Below are positions 63,798 through 64,000 of a DNA stretch of 64,000 nt, in pieces (position 1 is the stretch's first letter; each line of letters begins with the position of its first letter). The notes under the pieces are model-generated. The model was given only the letters and a program-made list of their open reading frames with translations. It did no database searches and was not told where the DNA came from. The DNA comes from Luteolibacter arcticus (GTDB lineage Bacteria > Verrucomicrobiota > Verrucomicrobiia > Verrucomicrobiales > Akkermansiaceae). The stretch spans positions 330,110 through 394,109 of the forward strand of contig NZ_JAPDDT010000006.1 of assembly GCF_025950235.1 (NCBI RefSeq). Direction: 5' to 3'. Both the position numbers and the translations under genes were made by a program.

Positions 63798-64000
63798 ATG
63801 CAGTCCGCACCGATTCCCGCTCCGCCTTCGTTTTCGAGTGATTTCCCCGACCTTTTCGAAGCTCTCCTGCCACCGCAGGTCGCCGGGGAGATCTTCCTCA
63901 CCCACGGGCCGCGCGGCGGCGGTTTGCCCAAGCTCTCGGGCTGGCAGTGGTTGATGAGCAAGGTTTTCCATGTCATGAGCCCGCTCGGCGACTTCGCCGG
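63798..64000 (+). CDS. Unrecognised protein, N-terminal part (runs off the right edge)
   Basis: An open frame begins MQSAPIPAPPSFSSDFPDLF and continues through FLTHGPRGGGLPKLSGWQWL to the end of the window. No stop occurs in 67 codons, composition is normal for this genome and no repeat overlaps it. It is likely a real gene, but only its first residues are visible and no family was recognised. Confidence 0.5.
   Translation, partial: MQSAPIPAPPSFSSDFPDLFEALLPPQVAGEIFLTHGPRGGGLPKLSGWQWLMSKVFHVMSPLGDFA

Overview
The window is high-GC bacterial chromosome, most consistent with a Verrucomicrobium of the Luteolibacter/Verrucomicrobiales type. The evidence is two DUF1549/DUF1553 plus DUF1501 gene pairs (typical of Planctomycetes and Verrucomicrobia), a DUF1080 protein, a MoxR-DUF58-BatA-VWA operon, lpxA (a Gram-negative lipid A gene), a DUF5069 gene and a ribosomal cluster that stops after rpsD. 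No rRNA or tRNA gene was seen. The taxonomic call is inference from gene content.

Layout. 0-7.2 kb: a minus-strand propeller sensor fragment, then the moxR-DUF58-batA-VWA operon. A 446-bp four-helix-bundle cassette with inverted-repeat ends sits directly behind the moxR stop codon. 7.3-10.3 kb: a DUF1080 protein, then rpsM-rpsK-rpsD with an intrinsic terminator. 10.3-26.4 kb: mostly short single genes: GDSL esterase, YbbA-type ABC ATPase, DUF72, VOC, RDD, SRPBCC, PhnA, a TrmN6-like methylase, DUF4287 and DoxX. Two decayed regulators lie here: an AraC gene cut by an in-frame TGA and a frameshifted LysR tail. An ECF42-type sigma factor follows with three YCII/DGPF proteins and a RibD-like reductase, then a LanC-like protein with altered zinc ligands.

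27.4-33.9 kb is an accessory island abutting thiC. It has a low-GC 1323-residue STAND-type NTPase with an N-terminal nuclease-like domain (probable phage defence), a nucleotidyltransferase-fold protein with a small partner, and a RelE/Phd toxin-antitoxin pair. The 3' end of thiC occurs three times: in the intact gene and as two fragments that bracket these modules. This looks like repeated insertion at one landing site and is the most distinctive part of the window. The intact thiC has a TPP riboswitch with a downstream terminator.

36-46.5 kb: a nested cluster of dispersed repeats, an AEC permease, an iclR gene translationally coupled to a PSD1/DUF1501 pair, malQ and a DUF4832 protein. 46.5-52.3 kb: a single-gene FAAL-PCP-C-A-PCP-TE synthetase whose adenylation pocket reads like a glycine code, so an N-acylglycine is a reasonable product guess. 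52.6-56 kb: a second PSD1/DUF1501 pair. 56-64 kb: a rhodanese-like protein without its cysteine, pssA, lpxA, a gspE/pilB-gspF/pilC pair coupled to a dacB-like gene, and the start of an unrecognised gene. Several short dispersed intergenic repeat families run through the window.
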